Assembly (NCBI RefSeq): GCF_018531465.1
Contig: NZ_JAHDTF010000008.1
Location: 186,001 to 250,000, forward strand
Length of the DNA: 64,000 nucleotides
Origin: Sphaerisporangium fuscum
GTDB taxonomy: Bacteria; Actinomycetota; Actinomycetes; Streptosporangiales; Streptosporangiaceae
Direction: 5' to 3'
In this document: piece after piece, positions 59,652 to 64,000 of the stretch
Layout: every line of letters begins with the position of its first letter
Numbering within the stretch: the first letter of the stretch is position 1
Made by a program: the position numbers and the translations under genes
The notes under the pieces: model-generated
Databases searched by the model: none
The model's input: only the letters and a program-made list of their open reading frames with translations
What the model was told of the DNA's origin: nothing

Positions 59652-61037
59652 ATGACGCTGCGGGTTTCAGGATCGAGCCTGGTGGACGAGGCCGGCGGCC
59701 CGGTGCGGCTGCGCGGCGTGGGCCTGGGCGGCTGGATGAACATGGAGAACTTCATCACCGGCTACCCGGCCAACGAGTCCGCCATGCGGGAGGCGGTCGG
59801 CGAGGTCCTGGGGGAGGAGCGGGCGGAGCTGTTCTTCGACCGCCTGCTGACCTCCTTCTTCGGGGAGCCGGACGCGGCCCTGCTGGCGGAGATGGGGGTC
59901 AACTGCGTCCGAATCCCGGTGAACTACCATCACTTCGAGTCCGACGACCGGCCCATGGAGATCATCGAGGACGGGTTCCGGCACCTGGACCGGGTGATCG
60001 GCCTGCTCGGCGCGCACGGCATCTACAGCGTGATCGACCTGCACGCCGTGCCGGGGGCGCAGAACCAGCACTGGCACTCCGACAATCCCACCCACGTGGC
60101 CTCCTTCTGGCGGCACCGGCACTTCCAGGACCGGGTGGTGCACCTGTGGGAGTTCATGGCCGACCGGTACAAGGACCACCGGTGGGTGGCGGGCTACAAC
60201 CCGGTCAACGAGCCCGGCGACGTCGGCGGGCGGGTCGTGGGGCCGTTCTACGACCGGCTGGTGAAGGCGCTTCGCGCGGTCGACCCCTCGCACGTGCTGT
60301 TCCTGGACGGCAACACCTACTCCACCGATTTCTCGATCTTCCGTGAGGTCTACGAGAACACCGTCTTCGTCTGCCACGACTACGCCCTGGCCGGCTTCGC
60401 GCACGGCGGGCCGTACCCCGGGTACACGCGCGGGGAGTGGGTGGACCGGGCCCAGCTGGAGGCCACCTTCGAGCGGCGCACGGTCTTCCAGCGGGAGACC
60501 GGCACGCCGATCTGGGTGGGGGAGTTCGGCCCGGTCTACACGGGGGACGCCCGGGTGGACGGGCAGCGGTACCGGATCCTGCGCGACCAGCTGGAGATCT
60601 TCGACGCCCACCGGGCGGGCTGGTCGCTGTGGACCTACAAGGACGTCGGCCTGCAGGGCCTGGTGCACGCCGACCCCTCCGGGGACTACCTGTCCCGTTT
60701 CGGCGACTTCATCGCCAAGAAGCGCCGGCTGGGCGCCGATCGGTGGGGCTCGACGATGGAGGAGACCGCCGAGGCGCTGGCTCCGCTGTACCGGCTGCTG
60801 CAGAGCGAGTCCCCCTCGTGGAACCCCTACCCCTGGGGCGCCCGCTACCAGACCGACGACCTCGTCCGGCACATCCTGATCGCGCAGGCGCTGCTGCCCG
60901 AGTACGCCGAACTGTTCCGCGGCCTGGACGACGAGCGACTGACCGCCCTGGCCGACTCCTTCGCCCTGGCCAACTGCGTCCGCCGCGCCCCGCTCATCGA
61001 CCTCCTCACCGAGAACCTGTCCCGCCCCACCGCCTGA
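59652..61037 (+). CDS. Intracellular GH5 glycoside hydrolase
   Basis: A 461-residue enzyme without a signal peptide. The GH5 barrel shows LRGVGLGGWMNMENF (exo-1,3-glucanase-like opening), RIPVNYHHFE, VIDLHAVPGAQN, the acid/base Glu in GYNPVNEPGD (about residue 188) and the nucleophile Glu in WVGEFGPV (about 290), with a WSLWTYKD end strand. A helical tail of about 80 residues follows the barrel. ATG 59652 lies five bases after AAGGAG. As a cytoplasmic enzyme in the importer operon it would split imported oligosaccharides (beta-linked glucan or related), complementing secreted GH30. Confidence 0.88.
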   Translation: MTLRVSGSSLVDEAGGPVRLRGVGLGGWMNMENFITGYPANESAMREAVGEVLGEERAELFFDRLLTSFFGEPDAALLAEMGVNCVRIPVNYHHFESDDRPMEIIEDGFRHLDRVIGLLGAHGIYSVIDLHAVPGAQNQHWHSDNPTHVASFWRHRHFQDRVVHLWEFMADRYKDHRWVAGYNPVNEPGDVGGRVVGPFYDRLVKALRAVDPSHVLFLDGNTYSTDFSIFREVYENTVFVCHDYALAGFAHGGPYPGYTRGEWVDRAQLEATFERRTVFQRETGTPIWVGEFGPVYTGDARVDGQRYRILRDQLEIFDAHRAGWSLWTYKDVGLQGLVHADPSGDYLSRFGDFIAKKRRLGADRWGSTMEETAEALAPLYRLLQSESPSWNPYPWGARYQTDDLVRHILIAQALLPEYAELFRGLDDERLTALADSFALANCVRRAPLIDLLTENLSRPTA

Positions 61038-61119
61038 CGCGGGCTGGTCACAGTAAGCATTCGAATGACTTCACAATGCGCTGAAAGGTCTGCGGGATGA
61101 CCGGTCGTAGAGTGAAGAT

Positions 61120-61350
61120 ATGGGCGTGCTCACTGTGCAGATCGACGCGAGGACAGAGAAAGCTCTGGCCGAACTGACCGCCGACGGCAGATCCATCACT
61201 GATGTCGTCCGTGAAGCTCTTCTCATCGCCAGCCGCCTTCGCCGCATGGAGGTGGCCCGGCTTGAGGCCCAGGACCTGGCCGGCGACCCCGAGGAACTGG
61301 CAGAGCTAAAAGCCGTTCGCCGTGATCTGGGAGAAGACTGTGCGTGGTGA
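61120..61350 (+). CDS. Antitoxin-like ribbon-helix-helix protein
   Basis: A 76-residue protein. An N-terminal beta-strand and helix (LTVQIDARTEKALAELTADG, then RSITDVVREALLIA) make a MetJ/Arc-type ribbon-helix-helix, and the C-terminal half is an acidic helix that would wrap the toxin. TAGAGT lies exactly six bases before the ATG, so the mRNA is probably leaderless. The toxin-like gene overlaps its 3' end. Together they resemble a MazEF-type module. Confidence 0.8.
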   Translation: MGVLTVQIDARTEKALAELTADGRSITDVVREALLIASRLRRMEVARLEAQDLAGDPEELAELKAVRRDLGEDCAW

Positions 61351-61597
61351 TGTATACCGCTTGCGCACAGCGATGGACGCGGTCGGCCATGAGCAGCGCG
61401 GCGAACGCTTCGCCGTACTTCTGCAGTCCGATGCGCTTACGTCATCCGAGTTGAACGGCAAGGCCACACGCGTCCTCGTGGACCAGCTGAAGGCCGTGGA
61501 CACGTCGCGGCTCGGGGATTTCGCGGGGCGACTGGATCCGGCCGAGATGGAAGAGATCGATGAAGCGCTCCACGTCATGCTCGGCTTGCTGACCTGA
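61340..61597 (+). pseudogene. MazF-family toxin with internal deletion
   Basis: An 85-residue product from GTG 61340 (overlapping the antitoxin end by 11 bases). The N-terminus VRGDVYRLR...GHEQRGERFAVLLQSDAL matches MazF with the catalytic Arg region. The C-terminus ATRVLVDQLKAVDTSRLGDF and EEIDEALHVMLGLL matches the normal end. About 20-25 residues between them, the strand with the conserved Thr/Ser (VVVAPTS type) and the following loop, are missing in frame. The protein is therefore probably inactive as a ribonuclease. An ATG at 61322 in frame is an alternative start. Confidence 0.65.
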
Positions 61598-61671
61598 GGG
61601 GGCGGCCGAAGGAGTGGTGCGAGTGGTCTCACCCGAGCGGCGGTTGAGACCTCGCAGTGAACACGGGTGGC

Positions 61672-62655
61672 TCACTGGGCCGGCTCGTGGGCGGGCCAGA
61701 TGCCCATGGTCTTCCAGATCCGGAGGCTCAGGGGGTTGATCAGGCCGATCTCGGTGCAGAGTTCGCGGGTCCTGGCGAGGGAGGCGCGGGTCTGCGCGGC
61801 CGTTTCGGGGTTGTCGAGGTACACCTCGCGGACGACGTCCTCGGGGATGGCGAACCTCCTGATCATGGCGCCGGGCGGCGACAGCATGACCCTCGCCATG
61901 ATGCCGAGGATGACCGGGGCGATCAGCGAGAGGGCCAGGCGCCGGGCGCGGGGGAGGGCGGGCACGCGGCGGCGCAGGTAGTGGCGGGCGAACGAGATGT
62001 GCCTGGCCTCCTCGGCCACGTGGATCCGGATGATCGCCTCCTCCAGCGGGTGGCGCACCCGGCCTTCCTTGAGCATCCGGCGCTGGACGTGGTCGATGGG
62101 GTCCTCGCCGCCGAGGACGAAGACGAAGAACAGCTCGGTGGAGATGAGCGGGATCCACGGCACGACCTGGGCCATCAGGCTGAGGTGCCGGGGCATGCCG
62201 CGGATGGGGAGCTTCGTGCGGTTGACGAACTCCTGGAACATCATCCCGTGATGTCCCTCTTCGATGGTCTCGTGGTAGACGTACCGGAACTCCGGTGAGC
62301 CGTTCGGGAGCCGGTAGGCGTAGTTGAGCAGCCCCCGCTTCAGCAGGTTCTCGAACTGGAGGCCGATCTTCATCGCGGTCGCCACCCGCCACAGGCCGAT
62401 CCGGGCCCGGACCTCCTGCGGCTGCGCCCGGTACCAAGGGTGGGACCCGAGGGCGTCGACCAGCGGCATCTCCCACCGGGGATCGGTCTGGACGACCGCG
62501 AACTCCGGGTCGTCCCACGGGATGTCGACGTACGGCTCCCAGTGCTTGTCGACCGAGGCCTTCGACAGGCGCTCGATCACCGTCTCGTAGGCCCGCTGGG
62601 CGGCGGCCTCGCCGTCGTGTCGCGTTTCCGGAGTGTGATCCCTGGCGACCGTCAT
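61672..62655 (-). CDS. AurF-like diiron N-oxygenase
   Basis: A 327-residue protein of the p-aminobenzoate N-oxygenase (AurF) family. Iron ligands are visible in YHETIEEGHHGMM (E-x3-H type, about residues 128-140), STELFFVFVLGGED (about 170), and HVAEEARHISFARHYL (E-x-x-H-x5-H, about 213). The family turns aromatic amines to nitro compounds, but many homologues have other, unknown substrates. ATG 62655 has GGGAG upstream. The gene is alone, 102 bases from the histidine kinase gene on the same strand. No biosynthetic genes adjoin it in the window. Confidence 0.8.
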   Translation of the reverse strand: MTVARDHTPETRHDGEAAAQRAYETVIERLSKASVDKHWEPYVDIPWDDPEFAVVQTDPRWEMPLVDALGSHPWYRAQPQEVRARIGLWRVATAMKIGLQFENLLKRGLLNYAYRLPNGSPEFRYVYHETIEEGHHGMMFQEFVNRTKLPIRGMPRHLSLMAQVVPWIPLISTELFFVFVLGGEDPIDHVQRRMLKEGRVRHPLEEAIIRIHVAEEARHISFARHYLRRRVPALPRARRLALSLIAPVILGIMARVMLSPPGAMIRRFAIPEDVVREVYLDNPETAAQTRASLARTRELCTEIGLINPLSLRIWKTMGIWPAHEPAQ

Positions 62656-62757
62656 CGCGCACTCCCATCGCATCGCCCGGAAGACAATTGTACGGGCGAT
62701 CCAATAGCGCGGAAAGGCCACATCTCCATGTCCGCCGCCGTCCGCGCCGGGCCCGCA

Positions 62758-64000
62758 TCAGCTCGGCCGTCGTACGGCGAGGAGGGGCATCCGCAGGACG
62801 AACCGGGCGCCCTTCGGGGAGTCCTCGATCCTGAGGGTGCCGCCGTGCTGCTCGGCGACGTCCCTGGCGATCGCCAGCCCGAGGCCGGTGCCCGCCTTGT
62901 CCCGCTCCCTCGCCTCCTGCAGGCGGGTGAAGCGCTGGAAGACGATCTCGCGGTGCTCCGGCGCGACGCCCTCACCGTCGTCGATCACCTCCAGCTCCGC
63001 GTGGTCGTTCCCCCGCCGGGCCGTGATCGTGATCGTCGAGGTCGCGTGCCGCTCGGCGTTGTCCAGCAGGTTGGTGAGCAGGCGGACGAGCTGGAGCCGG
63101 TCGCCGCAGACCACCACGCCGGGCTGGAGGTCGAGCACGATGCGCTTGCCCCGGAAACGACGGCCGACCTCGGTGCGCACCAGCTCGGCGAGGTTGATGT
63201 ACTCCCGGCTGACCTTCGCGCCCGCGTCGAGCCGCGCGATCACCAGCAGGTCGGTCACGATCGCCTGGAGGCGGTCGAGGCTCAGCAGCTGCGCCTCGGA
63301 CATCTTGATCCAGTCGGTGTCCTCGGGGTGCATCAGCGCCTCCTCCACCTGCGTGCGCATGGCGGTGATGGGGCTGCGCAGGTCGTGGCCCGCGTCGGAG
63401 GCGAAGCGCCGCTGCCGTTCCACCGCCTCCTGCAGGCGGTCCAGCGTCTGGTTCACGGTCTCGGCCAGGTTGCCGATCTCGTCGTGGTGCGGGGACGGGG
63501 TCACGCGGCGGCTGAGGTCGGAGGCGGTGATCTCGGCGAGCTCCCGCCGCACGGTGTCCACGGGCGCCAGGGACCGGCGGACGATGCGGTAGGTGCCGAA
63601 GGCCGTGGCCGCGACCAGGAGCACCGAGCCGCCGAGGAGCATCCCGACCAGCCGGAGGTCGACGTACCACGGGATGACCGGGGCGGCCGCCTCGATGAAC
63701 CAGTCGCCCTCGGGCCGGTACACCCGTGCCGCCGTCACCAGCATGCACGTGTCCTGGTACCCGGGCACCGGCACGTTGCAGAGGATCTTGTGGATCTCGA
63801 TCTGCCCCACCGCCGGTGCGAACTTCACGACGGGCGCACGGCCGGCGGCCTCCTGGGTGGCGGAGACGACGCGGCCGTGCTCGTCGAGGACCTGGACGAT
63901 CACATCCTTCTGCGGGGGCAGCAGGCGCGGGAGAGCGCCCAGCCTGATCAGGCGGGTGACGTTGAGGTCGACGAGCAGGACCTCGTGCAGCCGCTGGTTC
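62758..64000 (-). CDS. Sensor histidine kinase (HAMP-HisKA), N-terminus cut by edge
   Basis: The frame is open to the right edge; about 413 residues are seen and it has no start in the window. An extracytoplasmic sensor part is followed by a transmembrane helix (MLLGGSVLLVAATAFGTYRI), a HAMP domain (RRSLAPVDTVRRELAEITAS), a HisKA domain with FASDAGHDLRSPITAMRTQV (phospho-His) and an HATPase domain with NLLDNAERHA, DDGEGV and GTGLGLAIARDV. This is the common OmpR-partner type; the response regulator gene should lie just beyond the edge. Cysteines in the sensor part (LCNVPVPGYQDTCML) could form a disulfide. Confidence 0.88.
   Translation of the reverse strand, partial: NQRLHEVLLVDLNVTRLIRLGALPRLLPPQKDVIVQVLDEHGRVVSATQEAAGRAPVVKFAPAVGQIEIHKILCNVPVPGYQDTCMLVTAARVYRPEGDWFIEAAAPVIPWYVDLRLVGMLLGGSVLLVAATAFGTYRIVRRSLAPVDTVRRELAEITASDLSRRVTPSPHHDEIGNLAETVNQTLDRLQEAVERQRRFASDAGHDLRSPITAMRTQVEEALMHPEDTDWIKMSEAQLLSLDRLQAIVTDLLVIARLDAGAKVSREYINLAELVRTEVGRRFRGKRIVLDLQPGVVVCGDRLQLVRLLTNLLDNAERHATSTITITARRGNDHAELEVIDDGEGVAPEHREIVFQRFTRLQEARERDKAGTGLGLAIARDVAEQHGGTLRIEDSPKGARFVLRMPLLAVRRPS

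Overview
The window is high-GC actinomycete DNA. Frequent GTG/TTG starts, strong third-codon-position GC bias, a polyphosphate glucokinase, a PAC2 protein, a large HrpA helicase and an LanKC-type enzyme suggest a Streptosporangiales-like organism (Nonomuraea, Microbispora or Streptosporangium type). The genus is an inference. I recognised no tRNA, rRNA, CRISPR array or intact insertion sequence.

Layout. 1-5.8 kb: the N-terminal two thirds of a class III lanthionine synthetase (cut by the left edge), a DUF2795 protein, and a CitA/DctS-type two-component system divergent from the C4-dicarboxylate carrier dctA. 5.9-14 kb: an aminotransferase with a long Ser/Tyr-rich tail, a secreted serine hydrolase, ppgK, an RsbW-like kinase and hrpA. 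13.9-14.8 kb: gene remnants (Uma2 tail, truncated Nudix) and a small secreted peptide. 14.9-18.6 kb: a regulator divergent from a cytochrome P450 and a DrrAB-like ABC exporter. 18.7-22.2 kb: a cysteine-containing HTH regulator, small membrane proteins, a ZIP transporter and an NAD(P)-binding protein. 22.3-26.4 kb: a methyltransferase behind a structured leader with a 7-codon uORF, a HAD hydrolase and a nitrate-sensor-type histidine kinase. 26.5-30.9 kb: an ECF transporter with an amidohydrolase. 31-38 kb: a TPR remnant, a tyrosine phosphatase, an oxidoreductase with PAC2, a terpene synthase and a STAND ATPase. 38-46.9 kb: a membrane protein and two ABC-2 systems, one next to a NarL-type two-component pair, the other with an unusual hydrolase-ABC ATPase fusion. 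47-50.8 kb: a membrane protein, CopC/CopD and a methyltransferase. 50.8-61 kb: a carbohydrate-use locus (cupin, PmoA-like, Gfo/Idh, secreted GH30; LacI regulator; ABC importer and intracellular GH5). 61-64 kb: a decayed toxin-antitoxin pair, an AurF-like oxygenase and a histidine kinase cut by the right edge.

Working together. The GH30 enzyme would cut a polysaccharide outside the cell, the lipoprotein/permease set would import fragments, and GH5 plus the oxidoreductase/PmoA/cupin proteins would process them, under a LacI repressor whose probable operators (GAAA..TTTC) recur through the locus. The dicarboxylate sensor pair probably controls dctA, and the intergene also carries a Crp-type palindrome.

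Most notable. (1) A roughly 70-105 bp inverted-repeat-bounded element occurs three times, each time between convergent genes and in two cases starting directly after a stop codon; base changes keep RNA pairing. (2) The 22.3-22.5 kb leader has a leaderless uORF (MKFFFRR) buried in a long helix, followed by a terminator-like hairpin: a candidate ribosome-mediated attenuator. (3) Several genes share a -10-like TAGNNT exactly six bases before the start codon, indicating leaderless transcripts.
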